DNA from: Algoriella xinjiangensis
GTDB taxonomy: Bacteria; Bacteroidota; Bacteroidia; Flavobacteriales; Weeksellaceae
NCBI RefSeq assembly: GCF_900115015.1
Contig: NZ_FOUZ01000002.1
Span: 1 to 64,000 of the forward strand
Direction of reading: 5' to 3'
DNA length: 64,000 bases
Of this stretch, positions 34,891-44,501 are shown one piece after another. The notes beneath the pieces were generated by a model, which saw only the letters and a program-made list of their open reading frames with translations, did not search any database and was not told where the DNA came from. The translations under genes were made by a program, and so were the position numbers. Position 1 is the first letter of the stretch; every line of letters begins with the position of its first letter.

Positions 34891-35403
34891 TTCTTCTAAT
34901 AAAATTGAAAATTAAACTTATCAACAATAAACTTCCTAAAATAATCATTGTAACGATGTAGTATTTTTGACTTTGTTCGGCTTTGTTTTTATAATTATTA
35001 AACTCATTATTAATAATATCAACTTCATTTAATTCAGAAGTTCTTGTACAAAAATTTGTTATAGTTCCTATTTCAGATTTATAACCATAAACTAAATATG
35101 TTTTGTTTAGCTCAAAATAACTTCCACATCCACCAAACATTTTTGACATAGGCGTGTAAATTGTTGTATAATATTTTCTACTATCTTTATTAGAAAGTTC
35201 TCTTTTATAATCTTTTTCAATTTCTAACGTAAACGCAAAACTGGATTTGAAGAGAAATCATATTTTGTAGAATCAACCGAAATTACTTTTCCGATAAAAA
35301 TAGCATCAGCTTGTTCAATAGCTTTTTTAACAGATGATGTGTCACAACTACAACCAAAAGTTAGTGTAGAAATTAATAATAAAAGATAACTTATATATTT
35401 CAT
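34880..35403 (-). pseudogene. TIMP-like lipoprotein gene broken by a frameshift
   Basis: A first frame (start 35403, stop 35224-35226) encodes a signal peptide and 'GCSCDTSSVKKAIEQADAIF', with a Cys-x-Cys right after the signal as in TIMP/NTR-fold and lipoprotein starts. The second frame continues 'FAFTLEIEKDYKREL', 'IYTPMSKMFGGCGSYF', 'FCTRTSEL' and a C-terminal membrane helix before 'FIRRKKP'. Adding one T to the T4 run at 35237-35240 would join them into about 173 residues. The cause could be a true mutation, phase variation or a sequencing error. A degraded second copy lies at 36560-36685. Confidence 0.7.
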
Positions 35404-35492
35404 TGGTTTTTTTAGGTAAATTAAAAATAATAAATTTTACGCTTAAGTATTGTATTTGTTTTGTAACTTCGTGTCATTCAAAATCTTAATAT

Positions 35493-36428
35493 ATGAAAAA
35501 ATTTGTACTTATTTTATTTTGTTCACCAGTTTTATTTGCACAAGATTATTTACCAATGGCAAAAGAAAATAATTCTTGGAAATTGAAAATGGATTTTGGT
35601 TTAGCTATAGGACAAGGTTGTGGTGGCCAATTACCACAGAAAGTAGTTAATTATACGATTGATTTAGGTGAAACCAAAACAATAGATAATATAACGTACA
35701 AAGAAGTATTTAGAAAGCATGAATTTAATTCGTTAGCGAGTTTTCAGAATGCAAAAAATTGTGATAATAATGCAGAAAATAGTAAATTTTTAGGTTATTT
35801 GAACGAATCTAATTACAATCAAAAAGTTTTAGTTGGTTATTTACGTGACGATGTGCAAACTAAAAAAGTATATTTAAGAGATTTACAAAATGTAGAAAAA
35901 GAAATTTATGATTTCTCGAAACAAGTTTATATTGATCCTAATTATTATGTAGCGAGTTTATATGCGATTAACAATGCGCAATATTTTAATGTAAATACAA
36001 AAGAATTTGTTTATAAAACGCCTGCTTTAAATTCTGTTCAAAATATATATGAAGGAATTGGAGATATTAGAAGTAATTTTATTTATCAAACTTCAAATAA
36101 TATTGATGGTGTTTTTTGTAATTTATTAGGTTTTTCAACTGATAATGGATCAAGTTTTTATCAAAAAGATAATGGTTTATTAAAAGTAAATGATTTAAAC
36201 TCTTCAAAAAAATATAAATTAAAACAAAATCCTGTTTCTAAATCGATAGAAATTAATAGTGTAAAAGATATTAAAGAAATAAAGTTGATTGATGTAAATG
36301 GACAAATTGTCTTGCAGCAATCAACTAATTTTAACCAGATAAATGTGGCTAATTTACCTATTGGTAAATATTATTTAGTTATCATATCTAATTCGAAACA
36401 AGAAGTAGTAAGTTTTCTTAAAAAATAA
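35493..36428 (+). CDS. Secreted protein with T9SS sorting domain
   Basis: The protein has 311 residues. Signal peptide 'MKKFVLILFCSPVLFAQ'. The central part, residues ~20-225, is a beta-rich domain of unknown function. The last ~75 residues are a type IX secretion sorting domain: 'KQNPVSKSIEIN', 'IKLIDVNGQIV', 'LPIGKYYLVI'. It should be exported by T9SS and attached or released at the cell surface. A 7-of-8 promoter match TAACTTCG lies at 35464-35471. Confidence 0.8.
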   Translation: MKKFVLILFCSPVLFAQDYLPMAKENNSWKLKMDFGLAIGQGCGGQLPQKVVNYTIDLGETKTIDNITYKEVFRKHEFNSLASFQNAKNCDNNAENSKFLGYLNESNYNQKVLVGYLRDDVQTKKVYLRDLQNVEKEIYDFSKQVYIDPNYYVASLYAINNAQYFNVNTKEFVYKTPALNSVQNIYEGIGDIRSNFIYQTSNNIDGVFCNLLGFSTDNGSSFYQKDNGLLKVNDLNSSKKYKLKQNPVSKSIEINSVKDIKEIKLIDVNGQIVLQQSTNFNQINVANLPIGKYYLVIISNSKQEVVSFLKK

Positions 36429-36442
36429 TAAAAACAAAAAAA

Positions 36443-36465
36443 AAGCCTCGTAATTGCGAGGTTTT
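36443..36465 (+). terminator. Terminator after the T9SS-sorted protein
   Basis: CCTCG-taatt-GCGAGG, an imperfect copy of the carB terminator, followed by a short T run. Confidence 0.65.
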
Positions 36466-36479
36466 ATTTGTTTTAAATA

Positions 36480-36685
36480 ATGAGAAGCTAAACTAAATTC
36501 AGCTTGACTATTTTATAAATCTTGATACGATTCTGAACTTGTTTCAGAATCGTATCAAGATTTTTTTTTCTTCTAATAAAATTGAAAATTAAACTTATCA
36601 ACAATAAACTTCCTAAAATAATAACTTCCGCATCCGTCAAACATTTTTGATATAGGTGTGTAGATTGTTGTATAATATTTTTTGT
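36480..36685 (-). pseudogene. Deletion relic of a second TIMP-like lipoprotein gene with its repeats
   Basis: Bases 36569-36622 match 34891-34945 almost base for base (3' end of the broken gene), and 36621-36685 match 35114-35178 (its middle). About 170 bases between are missing, joined at short AT-rich microhomology. The flanking repeats are also copied: 'gagaagct...ttcagcttgac' and the CTTGT-loop hairpin. No open frame remains. No other gene is seen between 36429 and 36763. Confidence 0.75.
36521..36569. terminator. Long perfect hairpin repeat acting as possible terminator
   Basis: A 17-bp perfect inverted repeat (36521-36537 with 36543-36559) encloses the CTTGT loop and is followed by A and nine T. 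It is the strongest member of the dispersed hairpin family in the window. Confidence 0.7.
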
Positions 36686-36763
36686 TAATAAAAAGAACTT
36701 AATAATTAATTAAAAGCCTTTATATTTAGCTATTCTAAATAAAAAACTATTAAAATTATTTAT

Positions 36764-38227
36764 ATGAAATTAAAAATTTATTTTTTATTCCTTTTATTAT
36801 ATCCATTTATTTCTTTTGGACAATTTGATTTAATAAAAGGTGATTTATACTCAGATATAAGCAGTTTTATTGTACATAAAGATAAATTATATTTTTCTGC
36901 AAGGTCATCTGATGAAGAATATTCTCAGATATGGGTATTTGATTCAACAGAACCAATAAGTTCAATAAACCCTAAAATTTTAGTAAACTTGAATCGTACT
37001 AATTCTTCTCCTAACGGATTTATAAATTATAATGATAAATTATTTTTTAATGCTAATGATAAATTATATTCTTATGACTCTAATTCACCTACTTCTAATG
37101 ATAACCCTAAAGTTTTAGGTAACAGCGGGAATGGATTTATAGTGTATAATGATAAACTTTATTATGAGGAGGCTTCTGAGTATCCAAATTCTTGGATGTG
37201 GGTATATGATGATAATCAAGAAGTAAGTTCATCAAATCCGAAAAAATTAATAAATGATCCAAAAATAAATACAACATCATTAGATTTTAGATTTAAAAAT
37301 ATTGTTTACAATGATAAACTATATTATTGTGGTAGTAATTTAAATGATCGAAATTATGAATTATATGTCTATGATTCGAAATATCCAATAACGAATACTA
37401 ACCCAAAAAAAATTAATGAAATAAATCCTAAAGAGAAACCATCTACGCCAACTGATTTTGTTATTTTTAAAGATAGATTGTTTTTTACTGCTGACGATGG
37501 TACAGGAGAAGAGCTATTTGAGTATAATGAGATGAATGATCCTAAAAAAGTTTATGATATTAATCCCTCAGCTTATGGTGGAAGACCTCAATATAAAACA
37601 GTATATAATGATGATTTATATTTTTCTGGAACTGATCAAACACATGGAATTGAATTGTGGAAATATTCTGGGACTTCAATACCAACTTTGGCTATTGATA
37701 TTAATCCAAATAAAGAATCTTCTTTACCAACTAATTTAAAAGTATATTCAAATAAATTATTCTTTATAGCTGATGATGGTGTTCATGGTTATGAATTATC
37801 TATGTATGATTATAATACTCCTTTTTCTAACACTAACCCTAAAGTTTATGATTTATATATAGGAAAAGAAAGTGGGCTAAATCCAAATAATGATTTTATA
37901 GAATATAATGGAGATATTTATTTTAGTGGTAAAAGTGAACCTTTTGTATATAGCTTAAATAGAATAAAATCTAAATTTTTAAATGTAAAGGATATTAAAG
38001 TATCAAATTTAACAGAAGTATATCCAAATCCAACGAATAAAAATATTAATATCAATTCAAATTATAAAATAGATAAAATTGAAATTTATAATTTTACAGG
38101 TCAATTAATAAATCAATATTTTCCTGAAAAAAATAATTATTCTATAGATTTTCAACAAAAAGGAACTTATTTAATTTCTATTGTTACAAATAATGAATTA
38201 GTAACAAAGAAAATAATTGTAAAGTAA
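36764..38227 (+). CDS. Secreted beta-propeller-like protein with T9SS sorting domain
   Basis: The protein has 487 residues. Signal peptide ends at F-G-Q. About seven repeats of roughly 55 residues follow, with recurring 'YNDKLYF', 'DDGVHGYEL', 'ELWKYSGT' and 'DINP' motifs, like the hyalin-type repeats found in Bacteroidota surface proteins; a propeller fold is likely. The C-terminal ~75 residues ('VYPNPTNKNINI', 'IEIYNFTGQLIN', 'KGTYLISIVT') form a T9SS sorting domain. Confidence 0.82.
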   Translation: MKLKIYFLFLLLYPFISFGQFDLIKGDLYSDISSFIVHKDKLYFSARSSDEEYSQIWVFDSTEPISSINPKILVNLNRTNSSPNGFINYNDKLFFNANDKLYSYDSNSPTSNDNPKVLGNSGNGFIVYNDKLYYEEASEYPNSWMWVYDDNQEVSSSNPKKLINDPKINTTSLDFRFKNIVYNDKLYYCGSNLNDRNYELYVYDSKYPITNTNPKKINEINPKEKPSTPTDFVIFKDRLFFTADDGTGEELFEYNEMNDPKKVYDINPSAYGGRPQYKTVYNDDLYFSGTDQTHGIELWKYSGTSIPTLAIDINPNKESSLPTNLKVYSNKLFFIADDGVHGYELSMYDYNTPFSNTNPKVYDLYIGKESGLNPNNDFIEYNGDIYFSGKSEPFVYSLNRIKSKFLNVKDIKVSNLTEVYPNPTNKNININSNYKIDKIEIYNFTGQLINQYFPEKNNYSIDFQQKGTYLISIVTNNELVTKKIIVK

Positions 38228-38256
38228 AAGTTATTTTTTTAAGTATAATTTTAATG

Positions 38257-38287
38257 AAAAATCCACTCAACTGAGTGGATTTTTTTA
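38257..38287. terminator. Bidirectional terminator between convergent genes
   Basis: AAAATCCACTC-aact-GAGTGGATTTT forms a perfect stem with a T run on the plus side and A run on the other. Confidence 0.8.
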
Positions 38288-38305
38288 TTTTATTAGAAGT
38301 AAATT

Positions 38306-39016
38306 TTATTTAAAATTTGCGAAAAATTCTTCTACTTTTTCTACACCATTTGCATCTAAAGCAGCTAATAATTCAGTTTTAATTTCAGTTAATTCTTTCT
38401 TTTTTGCTTTTTTAAGAATGGCATGACTTGTCTCTAAAAACACTTCAATTTGTTCTAAACCGCGAGAACTTAAGAATTTTTCGTCCGTTTTTTTCAATTT
38501 TGCATAAACCTGAGCCAACATTTTAAATTGCTCTAAAGCCAATGCATATTCTTTTACAGTTTCTAAAGTAATCATGTAATGCAACATCAATTGCACAGAT
38601 GGCATATTGCGTTGATGACCATATTGTGTATATTTATCCAGCGCAATTCCGAAAGCTTTTTTACTACGTTCGATATTTTTGTTTAAAGTTGAAGAAATAA
38701 CAACATTAAACCAATCATCCGAATTATTAGAGTTTTCGGCTAATTCGTAAAAAGATTTATCTGCATTTTCAAAATCTTTTAAACTATAATAAGCTAATGC
38801 GATTAATTTTTTTGCATCATATAATTGTTTCGGATCTTTTGCATCCAACAAACCTTCACAAATTTTAATACACATATCAAAACTCTCTTGACCAAATAAA
38901 TCCCTTGCAGTATTTAACAAAGAGTTAGTCGCATTTTGTTCTAAAGCTTGCTCGTACATAAATTGACGAGATCTCAAAACATCTTCGTACGTGATATAAT
39001 CGTAATTGATTTTCAT
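38306..39016 (-). CDS. TPR-like helical protein
   Basis: The protein has 236 residues, soluble and mostly helical. Segments such as 'LIALAYYSLKDFENADKSFYELA' and 'YALALEQFKMLAQVY' look like tetratricopeptide repeats. No catalytic motif was seen. It is upstream of nothing obvious on its strand; tcdA lies 55 bases upstream in the same direction and may share a transcript. Confidence 0.65.
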   Translation of the reverse strand: MKINYDYITYEDVLRSRQFMYEQALEQNATNSLLNTARDLFGQESFDMCIKICEGLLDAKDPKQLYDAKKLIALAYYSLKDFENADKSFYELAENSNNSDDWFNVVISSTLNKNIERSKKAFGIALDKYTQYGHQRNMPSVQLMLHYMITLETVKEYALALEQFKMLAQVYAKLKKTDEKFLSSRGLEQIEVFLETSHAILKKAKKKELTEIKTELLAALDANGVEKVEEFFANFK

Positions 39017-39071
39017 TTTTCTAAATGTGCGTTAATTTTCAACTAAATTAATTAAATCTTTAAGAAAGTGC

Positions 39072-39797
39072 TTAATTATTTTCCTTTTTTAATAAATAAT
39101 GAATAACCGTTTCTGCTGCATACAGCCCAAACAAAGCGGGCATATAGCTATTTGTTCCAAAAAAAGATTTCTTATAATTTTTACCATCAGTTAATTTTAA
39201 TGATGTTTCATCAGCTTCTTCCGTCGAAAAAACCGCTTTTATACCTTTCGAAATTTTTTCTTTTTTAAGACGTTTTCTAATTTGTTTTGCTAACGGACAA
39301 ACAATTGTTTTCGAAATGTCTTTTACCACAACTTTCGAAACTAACATTTTTCCACCTGCGCCCATACAACTCACAATCTTTACTTTTTTACGTTTCGCTG
39401 CAATAATCAAATTAATTTTTGGCGTTACAGAATCGATACAATCCATGATGTAATCATATTCTTTCGAAACAATTTCTAAGGTGCGTTCTGGACTCAAAAA
39501 CTCGTTAATACGAATTAATTCTAGTTCAGGATTAATGTCCATTAAACGATCACCAACAACATCTATTTTGTGTTGACCAACGGTAGAATGTAACGCTGGT
39601 AATTGACGATTTATATTTGTAATATCCACAGTATCGCCGTCTACAATGGTTATTTTACCAACGCCTGCGCGTGTAATAAATTCTGCTGCAAACGAACCAA
39701 CACCGCCTAAACCTACGATTAAGACATGCGAATTTTTAAGGGTTTCTAAACCTTCTTTTTTGAATATTAATTCAGCTCTTTCTTGCCAAACTGCCAT
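39072..39797 (-). CDS. tcdA: tRNA threonylcarbamoyladenosine dehydratase
   Basis: The protein has 241 residues, of the E1/ThiF/MoeB superfamily. The nucleotide site is 'VLIVGLGGVGSFAAEFITRAGVG', followed by 'IVDGDTVDITNINRQ' and 'GAGGKM', matching TcdA (CsdL). It cyclises t6A37 in tRNAs using ATP. It lies 11 bases after the TatD gene. Confidence 0.92.
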   Translation of the reverse strand: MAVWQERAELIFKKEGLETLKNSHVLIVGLGGVGSFAAEFITRAGVGKITIVDGDTVDITNINRQLPALHSTVGQHKIDVVGDRLMDINPELELIRINEFLSPERTLEIVSKEYDYIMDCIDSVTPKINLIIAAKRKKVKIVSCMGAGGKMLVSKVVVKDISKTIVCPLAKQIRKRLKKEKISKGIKAVFSTEEADETSLKLTDGKNYKKSFFGTNSYMPALFGLYAAETVIHYLLKKENN

Positions 39798-39808
39798 TTA
39801 ATTATATT

Positions 39809-40465
39809 TTATGAGATTTCAAATCCGAAAACATTTTTCCAGTTTTCAGCCATTTGTTGTTGTAATTCTTCTATTGATATTTTTCTTAATTCGGCTGCAA
39901 ATGCATAAATTTCTTGAATTGGAATTTCACTAGAATCATTTTCAAGAAAAAAGTATTTTGCCGAAAGATTTGCAAATATAATTTGTAAGTTTTTGTTATA
40001 AAGAAGATTTTTGCCAAAAGATGCAAAACAATTTTGCGCAATAATTTGTTGTAGCAATTGTTCGTTTTTATTAAATCCATGAAAAATAAACGGAACAGTG
40101 AGATTCATTTTTTTTCGGATGTGTAAAATTTCTTGATAAGCTCTTACCGAATGTATAATTATTGGAAGTTGATTTTCTTCTGCAATTTTTATTTGTTTCT
40201 CAAAAACTTCAATTTGTAAATTAAAATCTGTTTCACATAATTTATCCAATCCAATTTCGCCAATTGCCAAACAATTTTTGTCTAAAATATGATGATTGAT
40301 TAAATGGGTTTCTTCATCAATCGTCGTAGAATTGATATAAGCAGGATGAATTCCGATTGAATAAATTTTAGCATTTAAATTTAATTCATTCGGAAACTGA
40401 TTATACAACTCTAAAACATCAGATTGATGCGATAAATGATGTGTATGTGTGTTGAGAAACATCAT
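39809..40465 (-). CDS. TatD family metal-dependent hydrolase
   Basis: The protein has 218 residues, shorter than typical TatD (about 255). 'NTHTHH' at the start gives the H-x-H metal site (Asn replaces the more usual first Asp), and 'AIGEIGLDK', 'LPIIIHSVRA' and 'FHGFNKN' provide further ligands. Compact versions are common in Bacteroidota. The TatD family includes DNases and other hydrolases; the exact substrate is unknown. Confidence 0.85.
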   Translation of the reverse strand: MMFLNTHTHHLSHQSDVLELYNQFPNELNLNAKIYSIGIHPAYINSTTIDEETHLINHHILDKNCLAIGEIGLDKLCETDFNLQIEVFEKQIKIAEENQLPIIIHSVRAYQEILHIRKKMNLTVPFIFHGFNKNEQLLQQIIAQNCFASFGKNLLYNKNLQIIFANLSAKYFFLENDSSEIPIQEIYAFAAELRKISIEELQQQMAENWKNVFGFEIS

Positions 40466-40666
40466 AATGTACTTCTATAAATGACAAAATTAATGATATT
40501 CCACTTGTTAATTTGATTTTGTTTAAATAATATAATTTCTACGTTTTTTTTGATAAATACTTAGATTATTTATTCGACCATAAGTATTTATTATTAATAT
40601 ATCTATTTAGATTTATTGTTGTGTAAGTAATTGTATTATAATATATTAGAAATTAATTAACAAAAC

Positions 40667-42118
40667 ATGAAGAAAACATTATTTACAATTTTATTTGCGG
40701 CATTTATGTCGAATATTCCATTATTTGGACAAACAGGAAAAGCACCAAATTTTGATGAATCAATTGTTCAAACAGAATTAACAACAAAAGGAACAGAAAA
40801 TTTTCCGACAACAAGTTGGTTAGATAATGCTGATGTAAGTTGGTACAACGCTACGGCAACTTCTTTTACTTTAAAAACAGCAGAACAGCTTGCTGGTTTA
40901 GCAAAGTTAGTTTACGATGGAAATGATTTTTCGGGAAAAACGATTGAAATTACGAATGATTTAGATGTAGGTAAACATTTATGGACACCAATTGGCTATG
41001 GTTATCAAAAACCATTTTCTGGAAATGTTTTAGGAAATAATCATACTGTAAAAAATGTTTATATCAATAGGCCAACAGGAGACTTTGTAGGATTTTTTGG
41101 ACAAGCTTTTAAAGCAACGTTTAAAGATTTAAAATTAGATAATGTGATTATACGAGCAAAAGATACAGCTGGATGTTTTGTAGGAAATCTTTCTACAAAT
41201 AGCCGTGTAGAAAATTGCCATGTAACCAATGCAGAAATCATAACAACATCATACAATGTTGGTGGTTTCGCAGGAAGCGTATTAACAGATTCTTTTGTTA
41301 CGAATTCTTCTTTTTCTGGACATGTGGAAGGCGTTAATCAAATTGGTGGTTTCACAGGAAATTTATGGGATAAATCGACTATTACAAATTCATTTGCAAA
41401 AGGAACTGTTGTAGGAAATTATATTATTGGTGGTTTTGTTGGTTTTACAACAATGGCGTTTGGTGCAAATAGAACAAATATTATAAAAGATTCTTATTCA
41501 ATTTCTGATGTAGAAGCGTATTCAGAAAGAGCAGGAGGATTTGTTGGATATGCGCAATATGCATTAATTACAGAAAATGTATATACAGTGAGCAAGGTAA
41601 AATCACCTGCTACTCCTGGTACTTTTGCTGGAATGGTTGGAAATTCGCAATTCATAAATTCTCATTATGATAACACTGTTTCGGATATTGATGCAGTTGG
41701 ACTTTATGAATTTGAAGAAGGTACAGGAATTACGGGAAATACTACATCTACAATGAAAAGCGCAACATTTATAAATACCTTAAATGCATCAAATTCTGAT
41801 AAACCTTGGTCAATTGTAAATGGTTTAAATAATGATTATCCTGTTCTTAAATTTCAAACTTTAGGTACACAAGATTATGTTGTACAAAATATAAATTTAG
41901 AGATTTATCCGACAATAACAGATAGATTATTAAAGATAAAATCAAATAATGAAGTGCTAAATTATAAGATTCATGATTTAAATGGTCGAATAGTTCGCAA
42001 TGAAAAATTACAAAAAAATCAACAAGAAATTGATGTATCTACACTTTCTAAAGGAATATATTTGATTACGATTTCTACAAATAAAGGATTTAAAACTTTA
42101 AAATTTATCAAAAAATAA
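40667..42118 (+). CDS. GLUG-repeat surface protein with T9SS sorting domain
   Basis: The protein has 483 residues. Signal peptide ends near F-G-Q. Residues ~60-345 contain a run of GLUG-type repeats: 'GFFGQAFKATFKDLKLDNV', 'AGCFVGNLSTNSRVENCHV', 'GGFAGSVLTDSFVTNSSFSG', 'GGFTGNLWDKSTITNSFAKG', 'GGFVGF'. These form a beta-helix-like surface adhesin stalk in other proteins. The last ~75 residues ('LEIYPTITDRLLKI', 'YKIHDLNGRIV', 'LSKGIYLITI') are a T9SS sorting domain. Confidence 0.85.
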   Translation: MKKTLFTILFAAFMSNIPLFGQTGKAPNFDESIVQTELTTKGTENFPTTSWLDNADVSWYNATATSFTLKTAEQLAGLAKLVYDGNDFSGKTIEITNDLDVGKHLWTPIGYGYQKPFSGNVLGNNHTVKNVYINRPTGDFVGFFGQAFKATFKDLKLDNVIIRAKDTAGCFVGNLSTNSRVENCHVTNAEIITTSYNVGGFAGSVLTDSFVTNSSFSGHVEGVNQIGGFTGNLWDKSTITNSFAKGTVVGNYIIGGFVGFTTMAFGANRTNIIKDSYSISDVEAYSERAGGFVGYAQYALITENVYTVSKVKSPATPGTFAGMVGNSQFINSHYDNTVSDIDAVGLYEFEEGTGITGNTTSTMKSATFINTLNASNSDKPWSIVNGLNNDYPVLKFQTLGTQDYVVQNINLEIYPTITDRLLKIKSNNEVLNYKIHDLNGRIVRNEKLQKNQQEIDVSTLSKGIYLITISTNKGFKTLKFIKK

Positions 42119-42128
42119 TATTTATAAA

Positions 42129-42158
42129 ATGGCTCGACATTGTCGAGTCATTTTTTTA
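42129..42158 (+). terminator. Terminator after the GLUG protein
   Basis: ATGGCTCGACA-TTGTCGAGTCAT forms a stem followed by T7. Confidence 0.8.
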
Positions 42159-42256
42159 TAACCGATAATCAATCACAATTTTTTTCGAATTTATCAAATA
42201 ATAAAATCTACTTGATAAAATGTTAAAAGAGGAACAAAATTTGCTTAAAGAAGGCA

Positions 42257-43663
42257 ATGAATTCGACGAATAATATAGACGAAAGAATGTTGAAATATTT
42301 GCCATGGCTTGGTGCGATGGCAATTTTTATGCAAGCTTTAGACGGTACAATTTTAAATACATCTTTACCTACAATAGCCTTAGAATTAGGCAAATCACCA
42401 TTAGAAATGCAATCCATAATTGTGGCTTATACGTTAACGGTTGCATTGTTAATTCCGTTGAGTGGTTGGCTTTCGGACAAATACGGAACAAAAAAAATAT
42501 TTCAAGCCGCGATTTTAATTTTTACATTAGGATCAGTTTTTTGTGCATTTGCAACAACTTTGCCTGTTTTGGTAATTTCTAGAATTGTGCAAGCAGTTGG
42601 TGGATCTATGATGGTTCCGGTTGTTCGGTTAGCAATTTTATATGCTTATCCTAAAAAAGAACTTTTAAAAGTAATTAATTTTATCACCATTCCAGGATTA
42701 ATAGGACCTTTGCTTGGACCAAGTTTAGGCGGAGTTTTAGTTGAAACATTATCTTGGCATTGGATTTTCTTAGTAAATATTCCGTTCGGAATAATTGCAC
42801 TTTGGATGACAACTTTTGCAATACCAGATTATAAACATCCCGTTTTTAAATTTGATATAAAAGGATTAATTCTTTTTAGTGGAGGAATTACGGTATTAAC
42901 TTTGGTGATGGAATTAAGCTCTTCGCGTGTAATCAATTCCACTACAATTATACTATTATTAATTGTTTCTGTGTTTTTGATATTTTTGTATATCTATCAT
43001 GCAAAACGAAAACAACATCCTTTAATCGATTTAAATTTATTTAAAATCAGAACTTTAAAAATCGGGATTATAGGAAATTTAATTACTCGTTTAGGAATCG
43101 GAGGAATGCCTTTTCTTATTCCACTTTTATTGCAAGTTGGTTATGGTTATTCGGCTACAGTAGCAGGATTGATAATGATTCCGTCTGCTGCGAGTAATAT
43201 TTTCGCAAAATCATTTGCCGTTCCTATTGTTAACAAATTTGGTTATCGCGACACATTGATTGGTAATACACTTATTTTGGGTGTATTAATTTGTTTATTT
43301 TATTTTCTGAAATCAGAAGCGCCAATTTATTATATTTTGCCTTTATTGGTTGTGCATGGTTTTTTTAGTTCGATACAATTTACTGCGATGAACACGCTTT
43401 CGTTGGCAGATTTGGATGATAAAACATCAAGCGAAGGAAATAGTTTATTAGCGGTTACGCAACAATTATCGTTAACATTTGGAATTTCTATGGCAGCTTT
43501 AATTTTAGGAATTTTTAGAGAAGCAACAGCTTTAACTAGAGGTGTAGAAGTACAAGCATTTCGATATTCGTTTTTAGCTTTAGGATTTTTAACAATTTTA
43601 TCAACCTATATCTTTTTCCAATTAAGAGAATCGGATGGGCAAGCAATGGCAGGTAGAAAATAG
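42257..43663 (+). CDS. MFS drug exporter, DHA2 (14-helix) type
   Basis: The protein has 468 residues with about 14 membrane helices. The N-terminal 'FMQALDGTILNTSLPTIA' carries the Asp of motif D1, 'GWLSDKYGTKKIF' is MFS motif A, and 'GLIGPLLGPSLGGVL' is the drug:H+ antiporter motif C. It resembles MdtD/EmrB-type exporters. The substrate is not predictable. The start at 42257 is the first ATG. Confidence 0.88.
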   Translation: MNSTNNIDERMLKYLPWLGAMAIFMQALDGTILNTSLPTIALELGKSPLEMQSIIVAYTLTVALLIPLSGWLSDKYGTKKIFQAAILIFTLGSVFCAFATTLPVLVISRIVQAVGGSMMVPVVRLAILYAYPKKELLKVINFITIPGLIGPLLGPSLGGVLVETLSWHWIFLVNIPFGIIALWMTTFAIPDYKHPVFKFDIKGLILFSGGITVLTLVMELSSSRVINSTTIILLLIVSVFLIFLYIYHAKRKQHPLIDLNLFKIRTLKIGIIGNLITRLGIGGMPFLIPLLLQVGYGYSATVAGLIMIPSAASNIFAKSFAVPIVNKFGYRDTLIGNTLILGVLICLFYFLKSEAPIYYILPLLVVHGFFSSIQFTAMNTLSLADLDDKTSSEGNSLLAVTQQLSLTFGISMAALILGIFREATALTRGVEVQAFRYSFLALGFLTILSTYIFFQLRESDGQAMAGRK

Positions 43664-43724
43664 TTGTTAATTTTTCGGTTGTTTTAAAGATTCATGTCTG
43701 ATTAATTTTGATGAAAAATAAATT

Positions 43725-44501
43725 ATGACACAGTATCAAAAATTTTATGATTTACATCAACAGCTCGAACCATTTTACATAGGCAATGTATGGAATGTCC
43801 AAAGTGCAAAAATTTTAGAAAATCAGAATTATAAGGCTTTAGGAACTTCAAGTGCTGCCATAGCTCATTCTTTGGGATATCAAGATGGTGAAGAAATATC
43901 TTTTGATGAACTAAAGTATATTGTAGAGCGAATTATTAGTCAAATCAATATTCCACTTTCTATTGATATAGAAGCTGGATATGGAGAGAATTCTAATCAA
44001 ATTATCGATAATATTATTCAATTAGCTAAACTTGGAGTTGTAGGAATTAATATCGAAGATTCAATAGTAGAAAAAGGTTGTAGAAGCTTGAAGAATTCTA
44101 AAGATTTTAGTGAGTTGATTAAAGAAATTAAGAAGGAATTAAATAATCAACAAATAAAATTGTTTATCAATGTACGTTGTGATGCATTTTTGGTAGAAAA
44201 TAAAAACTCTTTAGATGAAGCAAAAAAAAGAATTAGTCAATATGAAATTGCAGGTTCAGATGGAATTTTTCTTCCTTGTATAACGAATGAATATGAAATA
44301 AAAGAAATTCTAAATCAAACTAAATTACCACTTAATGTAATGACTGTACCAAATCTGATTGATTATAATTCTTTACAAAAACTGGGTGTGAAACGAATTA
44401 GTTTTGGTAATTTTTTAAATGATTATGCGTATAAATCCTTTCAAAATATTTCCAAAGAATTACTAAAAAATCATTCATATAAACGTTTATTTGATTTATG
44501 A
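43725..44501 (+). CDS. Isocitrate lyase/PEP mutase family protein
   Basis: The protein has 258 residues, TIM barrel. 'NVWNVQSAKILE', 'IDIEAGYG' (metal site), 'VGINIEDS' and 'NVRCDAFL' match the small PEP-mutase-like members that cleave C-C or P-C bonds in 2-oxo acid substrates. The isocitrate lyase 'KKCGH' motif is missing, so isocitrate lyase activity is unlikely. Its stop overlaps the ada start by 4 bases (ATGA), so the two proteins are made together. Confidence 0.85.
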   Translation: MTQYQKFYDLHQQLEPFYIGNVWNVQSAKILENQNYKALGTSSAAIAHSLGYQDGEEISFDELKYIVERIISQINIPLSIDIEAGYGENSNQIIDNIIQLAKLGVVGINIEDSIVEKGCRSLKNSKDFSELIKEIKKELNNQQIKLFINVRCDAFLVENKNSLDEAKKRISQYEIAGSDGIFLPCITNEYEIKEILNQTKLPLNVMTVPNLIDYNSLQKLGVKRISFGNFLNDYAYKSFQNISKELLKNHSYKRLFDL

